DNA of 64,000 bases from CAYMCQ01 sp964389025 (lineage in GTDB: Bacteria > Verrucomicrobiota > Verrucomicrobiia > Limisphaerales > CAYMCQ01). Positions 17,156 to 25,966 of the stretch are shown one piece after another. Position 1 is the stretch's first letter, and every line of letters begins with the position of its first letter. Made by a program: the position numbers and the translations under genes. The DNA lies in contig CAYMCQ010000009.1 in the NCBI GenBank assembly GCA_964389025.1, positions 14,243 through 78,242 of the forward strand, read 5' to 3'. Under the pieces are notes generated by a model, which saw nothing but the letters and a program-made list of their open reading frames with translations, was not told the DNA's origin and made no database searches.

Positions 17156-18136
17156 TCAGACTTCCCGTTGAGCGCACGTTGCGGCCAAGTGCGGGTGCGC
17201 GTGGTGATTGATCGCAGGTGCCAGTTTCTCGACCGCGACCGTCAATTCCGCGAGGTGGCGCTGGACTTTTGCCCGCGCCTCGGTGCCGAAACGGTGAAAA
17301 GGCTCCGCCATGAAATCATCGCAGATGCCGAGGCAGGACAGGGCGCATTTGGTGCCAGTGATGCCGGAGTAGGCATGATGCCCGACCTGATAAAGAGAAT
17401 TGCTGATTTGCATGACCTGCGTGTGCAGTTGCACGCATCGGGCAACGTTGCCAGCGGCGGCCGCTTCATAAAGCTGGACGTAAAGCCGGGGAAAAACATT
17501 GGCGCCGCCGGGAATGCCGCCGTGGCTGCCGGCCATCACCGCCTCAGCGAGGAGTTCCTCCGGCCCGATTAACAGGCACCAATCCGGACGATGCTTCAGC
17601 AGGCCAATGACGCGATGAAAGTAAACCATGTTCCCGGAACTGTCCTTCAGTCCGATGATGCGCGGTTCGTCCATCATGCGGCGCAGCAATTCCAGTTCAA
17701 AGGTAACTTTCGTCAGCGCGGGCATGTTGTAGAGCACCAGCGGCAGCGGCAGTTCCGCGACGAGGTGCTCGAGATACTCCTTGAGTTCCGGTTGCGCCAC
17801 CGGAAGGTAATACGGCGGGGCGACCACGAGCGCGTCGGCACCGGCTTTCGCCGCATGCCCGGCCAGGTTCACCGATTCCGCGAACGCCGTGTCCGTGATG
17901 CCGACGAGCACCGGCACGCGACCCCGGACCTGCTGGCAGGTGCGCTCGATCAGTTCACGACGCAGCCGGTAGCTGAGGCTGGGGCCTTCGCCCGTCGTGC
18001 CCAGAATGAACAGGCCGCTGACGCCTCCCGCGAGGATATGCTCGATGAGCCGTTCCAAACCGGCACAGTCCAACTCGTCGCGTCCGCGCAACGGCGTCAT
18101 CATCGGCGGAATGATTCCAGTCAAAGGCAGTTTCAT
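17156..18136 (-). CDS. Dihydrodipicolinate synthase/N-acetylneuraminate lyase family aldolase
   Basis: 326 residues. A class I aldolase barrel: GTTGEGPSL near 48 binds the keto acid carboxylate, LYNMP near 133-137 gives the catalytic Tyr, and GLKDSSGN near 162 gives the Schiff-base Lys. The C-terminal half carries the usual GANVFPRLYVQLYEAAAAGN. The family joins or splits pyruvate and an aldehyde; besides DapA and NanA it includes 2-keto-3-deoxy sugar acid aldolases and dehydratases, which suits this carbohydrate region better than lysine synthesis. ATG at 18136; a TTG six bases upstream is less likely. Its own promoter may lie in the 139 bases to the YidR-like gene on the same strand. Confidence 0.88.
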   Translation of the reverse strand: MKLPLTGIIPPMMTPLRGRDELDCAGLERLIEHILAGGVSGLFILGTTGEGPSLSYRLRRELIERTCQQVRGRVPVLVGITDTAFAESVNLAGHAAKAGADALVVAPPYYLPVAQPELKEYLEHLVAELPLPLVLYNMPALTKVTFELELLRRMMDEPRIIGLKDSSGNMVYFHRVIGLLKHRPDWCLLIGPEELLAEAVMAGSHGGIPGGANVFPRLYVQLYEAAAAGNVARCVQLHTQVMQISNSLYQVGHHAYSGITGTKCALSCLGICDDFMAEPFHRFGTEARAKVQRHLAELTVAVEKLAPAINHHAHPHLAATCAQREV

Positions 18137-18275
18137 AAACAAGACATTCTTTCTCGCATCGGCAGTGAACTACACTAGTCCGATGCTCTTTGCAAGATTG
18201 CCGACAATCCGCCTCCACACGTTCGAGATTCGCCATTGGACAAAAACGGAAGGGGCGGAATCAAGGCTGCACAGT

Positions 18276-19733
18276 TCATTCCGGCACTTCAACGACGCAA
18301 ATCTGATTCGCAGTTTGTTCTGGCGAAGGGAGCCGACGCATGAAGGCGATCCTCTTCCCGTCCGGCGCAAACACGCACGCTTCCGGAAGCGGGGCGGAGG
18401 CGTCACCCGTCCGCGAGGTCAGGCGTCCCGTCCGGCCAGACGCCACGTCCGTCACGCAAACACTGTTGTCCATCACGTGGGCGATGCGTCGCCCGTCCGG
18501 ACTCCAGGTGAAAGCCGACGCGACCGGCCACGGATTGCGCGTCACCTGTGTCGGAGAGCCGCCCGTGGGCGAAACCACCCAAAGCTGGGCGACGCCGGAA
18601 TCGTCCTTCATCAAAAACGCGATGCGGGAACCGTCGGGCGAACTGCGCAGCCAATGACGCGTTCCCTGGATACCGGGAAATCGCCGGTCAGCCGTGAATG
18701 TGAGCCGCCGTTGTTTCGTGCCGGTCGGCGGAGCGGGCGCGCGCGTTTCGGTTCCGCACAACGGGCCGCCTCCCGCTCTGGTCAAATCATCCGGCAAATC
18801 GGCGATGAACACTTCGGAGATTTTTTCTCCCTTTCGCGTCACCACTTCTCCTTGAAATGCCAGCGCGTGTTTTTGGCGCGAGCCATCCGATCGGACATAA
18901 CCATTGCTGCCAACCCAACCTTCCTCGAACGCCCGGTCAATTTCATCCGAGCCGGGCTTGGGCGCGGCGGTGGTGCGGGCGACCAGCACCGTGAAGTAAT
19001 TGCCATCGTGGTTGCGGGGATGATCGCGGCTTACGCGCACCGGCTTGCCCGGCACGCTCACGCCGATGTTTCGCAGGTTGATGTCGTTGGTTGAAGTGGC
19101 GGACTTGAATTGCGCGAGCACGTGATCTTCGTAGGTGAAGCTTACCCACTTGCCCGCTGCGTCCCACACGTGAACGTGCGAGCCGCCGCGCAGCGCGCCG
19201 GGCGTGAAGGGCGGTGTGATGTCGCGCGCGTCGAGATTTACGGCCATCGAATCGCCGCCCGGCTTGTCCGTCCGCACGATCACACCCTGGCGATGAAACA
19301 TCCCGTATTGCCAGTCGGGCGTTGGATTCTCCGGCCCCAGGATGAACACAACTTTGTTTTCGTGAGGATGAAAAGTCACCACGCCACAGTGCGCGCCGTT
19401 CTTGGCGCGATACACCTCTCGTAATTCGCCCGTGCGGATGTTGACCATCTCAATGGTGTCGCCGTCGAAATCCACCTGGCGCGTGTCATACACGATCCAC
19501 TCGCCGTCCGGCGACCAGACGCCGGTGTTCGTGAGGATGCGTCCGCCCGGCCCGCGGGTGATCTGGCGTTCGACGCCCAAGGTCTGGCGTGTTGGAGTCG
19601 TGTCGGCTTTTGTGAGAAATGTGGAGCCTCCGATCATAAACAGGGACGCAAGAGTTGCGCGTTGAACGGTTGAACAGCCAAGAGTCACCTCGGAATGGAA
19701 AGCTGCCGGCTCACTCAACGCAAGTCGAAACAA
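18276..19733 (-). CDS. YidR-like DUF3748 beta-propeller protein, exported
   Basis: 485 residues if started at the TTG at 19733; GTG at 19688 or ATG at 19637 are alternatives. The piece ATLASLFMIGGSTFLTKA could be a signal peptide. The body is a TolB-type propeller matching the DUF3748 (YidR) family: TNTGVWSPDGEWIVYDTRQ, ETIEMVN-like DTIEMVNIRTGE, GAHCGVVTFHPHENKVVFI and PTPDWQYGMFHRQGV, and PD40 repeats near the end (TWSPDGRRIAHV, FAPDGKRIAFM). Residues around 190 (GALRGGSHVHVWDAAGKWVSF) are also typical. YidR has no proven function; a carbohydrate-binding or lyase-like role (it recalls oligogalacturonate lyase propellers) is possible. The aldolase gene follows 139 bases downstream. Confidence 0.78.
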   Translation of the reverse strand: MFRLALSEPAAFHSEVTLGCSTVQRATLASLFMIGGSTFLTKADTTPTRQTLGVERQITRGPGGRILTNTGVWSPDGEWIVYDTRQVDFDGDTIEMVNIRTGELREVYRAKNGAHCGVVTFHPHENKVVFILGPENPTPDWQYGMFHRQGVIVRTDKPGGDSMAVNLDARDITPPFTPGALRGGSHVHVWDAAGKWVSFTYEDHVLAQFKSATSTNDINLRNIGVSVPGKPVRVSRDHPRNHDGNYFTVLVARTTAAPKPGSDEIDRAFEEGWVGSNGYVRSDGSRQKHALAFQGEVVTRKGEKISEVFIADLPDDLTRAGGGPLCGTETRAPAPPTGTKQRRLTFTADRRFPGIQGTRHWLRSSPDGSRIAFLMKDDSGVAQLWVVSPTGGSPTQVTRNPWPVASAFTWSPDGRRIAHVMDNSVCVTDVASGRTGRLTSRTGDASAPLPEACVFAPDGKRIAFMRRLPSPEQTANQICVVEVPE

Positions 19734-19809
19734 GACGCTTCGCCGCTACTGTTCCAGCCGTTGCCCTTTCAAGAGGCACTGCGCGTGACGGTTACGAATC
19801 ACTGTGGTG

Positions 19810-19917
19810 CAAGTCCACAGCGGCGGCGCAACAGAAGTGCGCTTCAAAGATTTTCAGTTGGAGTTGAATCCGAGGTTTAAGTTGAAGACTTTGGAGATGC
19901 AAAAAACGCCGCGCTGA
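19810..19917 (+). pseudogene. Fragment of a DUF1080 gene 3' end, copy A
   Basis: In frame from 19810 the DNA reads QVHSGGATEVRFKDFQLELN and continues to a stop at 19915-19917. Those residues are the typical last strands of DUF1080 (3-keto-disaccharide hydrolase) proteins. A stop codon lies a short way upstream in this frame, so it is a remnant. It is about 85 per cent the same as 20568-20669 over the first 75 bases, in the same direction. Confidence 0.7.
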
Positions 19918-20019
19918 TCAGGAGTGTTCCAACAAGCTTGAGCCGACACTTTGCAGCAGACGCTTGCTGCGAAACTTCGGTTGCATCATTCACGACATTC
20001 GGCACACTGACGCCGACCC

Positions 20020-20310
20020 ATGACTTTCGACGAAAACTTTGAGTGGGACGATGCCAAAGAAGCCTCGAATCTTGCAAAGCATGGCGTTCCTTTTATCGAA
20101 GCCGTTGCCGCGTTTGCCGATCCGCATCGCGTTATTCTTCCCGACGTGGCCCACAGCGGCAGCGAACCGCGATGGTATTGCCTCGGTTGTGTGAGCGATG
20201 CTATCTTGACCGTGCGCTTTACGAGACGCGGTGATAAGATTCGCATTATCGGCGCTGGTTACTGGCGCAAAGGAAAAGAGCTTTATGAAACGCAAAATCG
20301 TTTACGCTGA
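20020..20310 (+). CDS. brnT: BrnT-like toxin of a type II toxin-antitoxin system (DUF497)
   Basis: 96 residues. The sequence has the BrnT plan: FEWDDAKEASNLAKHGVPF at 7-25 (W-D-x-x-K-x-x-x-N-x-x-K-H-G-V-x-F), a middle DVAHSGSEPRWYCLG, and the end TVRFTRRGDKIRIIGAGYW followed by a basic KGKELYE tail. BrnT is a RelE-fold ribonuclease that is blocked and autoregulated by BrnA. Its stop codon lies 26 bases inside the next gene, a normal arrangement for brnTA. The pair sits between two DUF1080 gene fragments, which suggests arrival by recombination. Confidence 0.85.
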   Translation: MTFDENFEWDDAKEASNLAKHGVPFIEAVAAFADPHRVILPDVAHSGSEPRWYCLGCVSDAILTVRFTRRGDKIRIIGAGYWRKGKELYETQNRLR

Positions 20311-20539
20311 CCTGCGGGAACTCAACGGCGAGCCAATCGGCAAACCGGGCGCGCCCGTGCGCCTTGATTTCCTGCCCAGCCCCGAAAAAGTTCGCCGCGC
20401 CTTCAAAACGGTTAAAGTCACCGTGGACATCGAAGCTTCAAGCCTAGACTACTATCGCCGTGCGGCCCGCCGTCGTGGCGAAGCGCCTGCCAAATTGATG
20501 CGCCGCGTGTTGCGCGCCCATGCTTTGGCTGACGCGTAA
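20285..20539 (+). CDS. brnA: BrnA-like antitoxin
   Basis: 84 residues from the ATG at 20285, which overlaps the brnT end by 26 bases and has AAGGAAAAGAG just upstream. The first half (ELNGEPIGKPGAPVRLDFLP) is probably the toxin-binding part; the second (VTVDIEASSLDYYRRAARRR, then GEAPAKLMRRVLRAHA) is a ribbon-helix-helix-like DNA-binding end. It departs from the best known BrnA (which has the RHH at the C-terminus with fewer Arg), so the name rests mainly on position next to brnT. Confidence 0.72.
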   Translation: MKRKIVYADLRELNGEPIGKPGAPVRLDFLPSPEKVRRAFKTVKVTVDIEASSLDYYRRAARRRGEAPAKLMRRVLRAHALADA

Positions 20540-20567
20540 AAATCAACTGGGGTGGTTCTTTGCCCCG

Positions 20568-20669
20568 CAAGTCCACAGCGGCGGCCCGACAGAAGTGCGC
20601 TTCAAAGATTTCCAGTTGGAGTTGAATCCAGAATTCAAATTGAAAACCGCTGAGGCGCGCGGGTCCTGA
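20568..20669 (+). pseudogene. Fragment of a DUF1080 gene 3' end, copy B
   Basis: Starting 29 bases after the antitoxin stop, the DNA reads QVHSGGPTEVRFKDFQLELN and ends with a stop at 20667-20669. It is the same DUF1080 C-terminus as at 19810-19917, in the same direction, and slightly different in sequence. The two fragments bracket the brnTA pair. Confidence 0.7.
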
Positions 20670-20798
20670 TGCCGTCATCGCGCAATTGGCAAACTGAAAA
20701 TCACCAACATTCTCATTTCCACATATTATAGGGGTGAATGCATGGTTTGGTTGAATATATTTGTTGAAAGATCCGAAAAACCTGTCAAGAATCCCCCA

Positions 20799-21023
20799 AT
20801 GAAAAAACTCCTTCTCACAATCGCAATAGCAATCGCAGCCGTGGCCGTTCAGGCCGGCGGCAAGGATTGTCCGTCGAACAAAAATGCCGCGGCTTGTCCC
20901 GCCAGCAAAGCTGCTTGTGCAGACAAGAACAAGGCTGCTTGCGCTGACAAATCCAAAGCAGCCTGCAGCAGCGCTTCAAAAAAGGCGCTGGTGAGTCCGA
21001 AGGCGACTGAAGCGAAGCGCTAA
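20799..21023 (+). CDS. Small Cys/Lys/Ala-rich exported protein
   Basis: 74 residues from the ATG at 20799 (an in-frame GTG-like start further upstream would hide the signal). MKKLLLTIAIAIAAVAVQAG is a clean Sec signal. The mature part is a short repeat of the type A-x-C-x-x-x-K: CPSNKNAAACPASKAAC, ADKNKAACADKSKAAC, SSASKKA. Five or six Cys in 55 residues, evenly spaced, suggest metal binding or disulfide cross-links in the periplasm. No known family is recognised. An AT-rich stretch with TATTAT at 20724-20729 may be its -10 box. A strong terminator follows at 21048. Confidence 0.75.
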   Translation: MKKLLLTIAIAIAAVAVQAGGKDCPSNKNAAACPASKAACADKNKAACADKSKAACSSASKKALVSPKATEAKR

Positions 21024-21047
21024 GCCGCTCTGCTTCCGGAGAAAAAT

Positions 21048-21092
21048 CCACGCCACGCTTTGATCGAAGGATCAGCGCGTGGCTTTTTATTT
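21048..21092 (+). terminator. Rho-independent terminator after the Cys-rich protein gene
   Basis: A long hairpin: outer arm CCACG pairs with CGTGG, inner arms CGCT/AGCG and GATC/GATC around a GAAG loop, followed by CTTTTTATTT. It ends transcription of the small exported protein gene and lies just before the convergent malate dehydrogenase stop. Confidence 0.75.
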
Positions 21093-21149
21093 CGGCGGAA
21101 ATTTTTTGAGCAGCCCCGAAAGCTTTCGGGGTTGGCGGCGCGCGCAGAC

Positions 21150-22145
21150 TCAGATCTTCAAGAAACCCAATTCCGTCGCGATTGCCTTTTCTTCCTTCAA
21201 CTCGGCGATGCTCGCGGCGATTTTCGAATTGCTGAAATCATTCCGTGAAAGTCCCTGGACGATTTCCAATTTGTTTCCGTCGCTGCGGACGGGAAACGAA
21301 CAGATCAATCCTTTCTCGATTTCATAGCTGCCGTCGGAACAAACACAGACGCTGTGCCAGTCGCCGGGCGCCGTGGGATTCACGATGGACTTCACGCCGT
21401 CAATTACCGCGTTGGCCGCGCTCGCGGCGCTGCTCAAGCCGCGCGCTTTCAAAACCGCGCCGCCGCGTTGCCCCACCGTCGTCACAAAATCATTCTTCAA
21501 CCAGTTCTCGTCCTTGATGACTTCGGTGGCCGGCTTGCCACTGATCTTCGCGTTGTAAAAATCAGGAAACATCGTCGGGCTGTGATTGCCCCAGACGGCG
21601 AGGTTCGTCACGGCGGTCACGTCCGCGCCGGATTTTTTGGCGAGTTGAGTTTTCGCGCGGTTTTCATCCAGCCGCGTCATCGCGTGCCAGGCTGTGCGCG
21701 GGATGTCCGGCGAGTTGTTCATGGCGATGAGACAATTCGTGTTGCACGGATTGCCAACGACGAGGATGCGGATGTCCTTCGCCGCATTTTTCTGGATTGC
21801 CTGCGCCTGGCCGACGAAAATTTTCCCATTGATGCCTAGCAAATCCTTGCGCTCCATGCCCGGCTTGCGCGGCACGCTGCCGACGAGCAACGCCCAGTTC
21901 ACGCCGCGGAAACCTTCGTCGGGATTCGCCGTCGGGACGATGCCCTTGAGCAGCGGAAACGCGCAATCGTCCAGTTCCATCACGACGCCTTGCAGCGCGT
22001 TCATCGCCGGCTCAATGTCCACGAGGTGAAGGATGACCGGCTGGTTCGGGCCGAACATCTGGCCTGCCGCGATGCGGAACAAAAGTGAGTAACCAATGGC
22101 CCCGGCTGCGCCGGTGACCGCCACACGAATGGGGGTTGTGTTCAT
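21150..22145 (-). CDS. mdh: Malate dehydrogenase
   Basis: 331 residues, of the dimeric (cytosolic/plastid-like) MDH group. VAVTGAAGAIGYSLLFRIA is the NAD-binding glycine loop; GSVPRKPGMERKDLLGING carries the substrate Arg residues of the mobile loop; VVGNPCNTNCLIAM binds nicotinamide; NLAVWGNHSPTMFPDF gives the catalytic His; the end has SDGSYEIEKGLICSFPV. It interconverts malate and oxaloacetate in the TCA cycle, in the cytoplasm. Convergent with the small Cys-rich gene and divergent from the sialate esterase gene. Nothing unusual in the sequence. Confidence 0.95.
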   Translation of the reverse strand: MNTTPIRVAVTGAAGAIGYSLLFRIAAGQMFGPNQPVILHLVDIEPAMNALQGVVMELDDCAFPLLKGIVPTANPDEGFRGVNWALLVGSVPRKPGMERKDLLGINGKIFVGQAQAIQKNAAKDIRILVVGNPCNTNCLIAMNNSPDIPRTAWHAMTRLDENRAKTQLAKKSGADVTAVTNLAVWGNHSPTMFPDFYNAKISGKPATEVIKDENWLKNDFVTTVGQRGGAVLKARGLSSAASAANAVIDGVKSIVNPTAPGDWHSVCVCSDGSYEIEKGLICSFPVRSDGNKLEIVQGLSRNDFSNSKIAASIAELKEEKAIATELGFLKI

Positions 22146-22229
22146 AAATTCAGAGCGCGAAGTATGCGAAGAGACGGTGCGGGCGCAAGTTGAATGTCTT
22201 AAGCTATGGTTTCAACGGCGACAGTTATA

Positions 22230-22345
22230 CCGGCTGCTGTATCGCGGCGCTTCCAGCCTGCGGACGCCACGAATTCCAACGCGCCTCCCAAGTTTCGACG
22301 CACCGCCGATTGGAAATCGGTCCCGCTGTGCCACGTTCCCGCCGC
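22230..22345 (+). repeat. Probable dispersed repeat between mdh and the sialate esterase gene
   Basis: The segment holds GATTGGAAATCGG and a CAGCCTGCGG/GCCGC block. Both strands read as peptides of the type seen in intergenic repeats of this phylum (ADWKSV on plus, TDFQSAV on minus). No copy exists elsewhere in this window, so the repeat status comes from memory of related genomes. Confidence 0.4.
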
Positions 22346-22449
22346 CAGACTCTCCGGCGCGATGGTCGCCTCTTTCATCGGCTCCGGAATGTTATCCGCG
22401 CGCACGGATTGCCTTGACGGAAACCGCCGCTTTGGTTGCACTACTGCTC

Positions 22450-23952
<1,503 letters not shown>

Positions 23953-24038
23953 CCGGCACCGCCAATTTACGGCTTCAGAGCGGTTTCAAGAAAACTGTGG
24001 CCGCGATTTGAAACCCGTGCGGAAAATTCCGCGAGGTT

Positions 24039-24117
24039 TTGGACTGCGGCAGCCCTCTGCCGCTTTTCCATCGCTGTCTGACCAATGCAAAAGCGGCAGA
24101 GGGCTGCCGCAGTCCAA
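24039..24117. repeat. Perfect 29-bp inverted repeat (palindromic element)
   Basis: Left arm 24039-24067 and right arm 24089-24117 are perfect reverse complements (29 bp) with a 21-base loop. The arm holds GGACTGCGGCAGCCCTCTGC. It may act as a transcription barrier for the esterase gene that ends at 23952, but there is no T-run, so a dispersed repetitive palindrome is the better label. Confidence 0.9.
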
Positions 24118-24131
24118 GACGCTGGTGCGCA

Positions 24132-24714
24132 GTTCGGGCGATCCAAGCCATCCGGGTGGCTACAGATTTTTCGAAACCGCTATAGTTTCGGTAACTTCAC
24201 CGGCTCATTCTACATTTTTGGAATGCAGCGCTTGAGCTTCCGCAATTTGTTGGGCGCGAAGCTCGCACAGCTTTTGGCCTTTGAAAGATTGCAAAAAATA
24301 AACTGGCGGCCCGCTTTCGCAGGCCGCCAGTGAAAACCAACCGTCGAAGAGCGTCAGCCAAACAGCATGACGCAAGGGGGAGATGGGTGGGTGCTTTTGC
24401 CGGCACGAGGAAGATGCCGGCGAGAGGAACACAAAATTCCTTGGATGGGATATTTTGTATGACGCATTCGCTTCCGTTTAGCAGCCGCGATGCCGCGCGA
24501 AAAAAAATGTGTCGAGTGGGACGCGCCCCGGGAACACGGAAGGCGACAGTTGCGAGTCGCTGACGCAAATTGTTGGAGCAACGGCAACAAAAAATTTCTT
24601 AGCGCCGGTGAAAAATATTTTCCCGGGGAAAGTCCTTGTATTGCTTCCAGCCCCGGGCGTGTCTAAATCGCAGCCCCGGGAACTTGAAGTTTTCCCCGGG
24701 ATGAGAGAATCCAC
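24132..24714. other. 583-base stretch without a recognised gene
   Basis: No reading frame here has a plausible start, codon pattern or relative that I can see. It contains a minus-strand terminator-like hairpin (24292-24331) and a cluster of five CCCGGG sequences at 24527, 24622, 24652, 24675 and 24695; the last two lie in arms of an imperfect palindrome (24674-24700). A small RNA is possible; nothing more can be said. Confidence 0.5.
24292..24331 (-). terminator. Hairpin with T-run on the minus strand
   Basis: ACTGGCGGCC (24302-24311) pairs perfectly with GGCCGCCAGT (24322-24331) around a 10-base loop; read on the minus strand it is followed by TTATTTTTTGC. It is the first terminator downstream of the ABC exporter genes (24715-26917), about 380 bases past the permease stop, or it ends an unseen small RNA. 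Confidence 0.65.
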
Positions 24715-25836
24715 TTACGCAATCTTCTGCCTGAACCGCAACACGCACAGCGCAAACAAAACGATGCTCATTCCAATCAATACCACGAAGGGAAACCAAA
24801 AATCTCCCCAGCCCGCGCCTCGCAAAATGATTCCGCGCATCAGATCAATGAAGTAAGTCGTCGGCAACACTGCGCCGAGCGCCTGAAAAATCCACGGCAT
24901 CGTGTCGCGCGGGAAAATGAAGCCGGAGAAGAACACCGACGGCAAAATCAGCGTCATTGAGATTTGCAGCGCCTGCATTTGATTTTGCGCCTTCGTCGAA
25001 ACCAGCAGTCCGAGACTTAGCAGCGAGAAAATATAAACCAGCGCCGACGCATACATCGCCAACACGCTTCCAGCGATTGGAATTCCGAACACCCAGCGCA
25101 TGATCGCGAACAAAAACGTCGCCATACACATGGTGATGACGAGGTAGGGAGTCAGTTTTCCGAGCATCAAACCCCAGCGCGACAGCGGGCTGACAAGCAA
25201 TTGTTCCAGCGTGCCGCGCTCGCGTTCGCGCACCAGCGACATGGCCGTGGCAAACACCGCGCCGATTTGCAATACGACGCCGATGACGCCAGGGACGTAA
25301 AAATTCGGACTGCGCATCGCGGGGTTGTAGAGAATTTGCGGGCGGACTTCGACCGGCAGTCCGCGCTGTCCCGCATCCGGCAACAGCGCGAGCGCGGATT
25401 CGCGGAAGGCGATGGCGATGGCCGTGTTCAACGCAGCGGTGGCGATGGTGGAATTGGAGCCGTCAATCAGCACCTGCACGCGCGCCGTTCGTCCCGCGCG
25501 CAATTCGCGCGTGAAGTTCGGCGGAATTTGCAGGCCGACGTAGGCTTTGCCACGCCGGATCGTTGTTTCCAATTCGGCGATGCTGCTGACTTCGCCGGTG
25601 AAACGAAAAGCTCCGGTGTTGACGAAGCGATCAATGAGCTGGCGGCTTTCCACCGTGCGGTCTTCGTTGAACACGATCATCGCCATGTGTTTCACGTCCG
25701 TGTCCAGCGCGTAGCCGAACGCGATCATCTCGATCAGCGGCGGGAACAGCATGAAGAACAGCGTCATCGGATCGCGCAGCACGACGATGAATTCTTTGTA
25801 GAGAATGGCGGTGAAGCCGCGAAAAGGTGTTTTCAT
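24715..25836 (-). CDS. ABC-2 type exporter permease (YbhR/YhhJ-like)
   Basis: 373 residues from ATG 25836; the 16 residues in front, open in frame, belong to a repeat and are left out. The layout is that of ABC-2 permeases: a first membrane helix near 15-35 (MTLFFMLFPPLIEMIAFGYA), an extracytoplasmic domain with VFNEDRTVESRQLI and GLQIPPNFTREL, then five helices from about 170 (VPGVIGVVLQIGAVFATAMS), including the signature RERERGTLEQLLVSPLSRW and ALGAVLPTTYFIDLMRGII. It should pair with the ATPase next door (25967) and the HlyD-type lipoprotein at 30251 to pump a small hydrophobic or cationic compound out of the cell. Confidence 0.9.
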   Translation of the reverse strand: MKTPFRGFTAILYKEFIVVLRDPMTLFFMLFPPLIEMIAFGYALDTDVKHMAMIVFNEDRTVESRQLIDRFVNTGAFRFTGEVSSIAELETTIRRGKAYVGLQIPPNFTRELRAGRTARVQVLIDGSNSTIATAALNTAIAIAFRESALALLPDAGQRGLPVEVRPQILYNPAMRSPNFYVPGVIGVVLQIGAVFATAMSLVRERERGTLEQLLVSPLSRWGLMLGKLTPYLVITMCMATFLFAIMRWVFGIPIAGSVLAMYASALVYIFSLLSLGLLVSTKAQNQMQALQISMTLILPSVFFSGFIFPRDTMPWIFQALGAVLPTTYFIDLMRGIILRGAGWGDFWFPFVVLIGMSIVLFALCVLRFRQKIA

Positions 25837-25839
25837 AAA

Positions 25840-25966
25840 AAGCTCCAGGCACCAACATCCAAGCTCCAGAGAAATCCCAAACACGAAGCTTCAAACAACC
25901 ACTGAGCAGAGTTTGGTCCTTGAAGGTTGGTGCTTCTCTGGATGTTGGAGCTTGGAATTTGGTGCT
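25840..25966. repeat. Imperfect palindromic repeat inside the exporter operon
   Basis: CCAACATCCAAGCTCCAGAG on the left returns in inverted form as CTCTGGATGTTGGAGCTTGG on the right, in rearranged order, with an unpaired middle. Both strands read as peptides rich in Trp, Leu, Ser and Gln (LDVGAWSFL on minus, LDVGAWNLV on plus), a habit of dispersed repeats in this phylum. It separates the ATPase and permease genes, which are normally adjacent. Confidence 0.6.

Noticed and set aside
22096..22449. N-terminal extension of the sialate esterase frame
   Set aside because: The signal peptide begins at 22450; the part before lies in a probable dispersed repeat and in the mdh start region.
24197..24568. 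Open frame of 123 codons on the minus strand in a gene-free stretch
   Set aside because: It crosses the terminator-like hairpin and the CCCGGG cluster region, has no ribosome site and no recognisable family.
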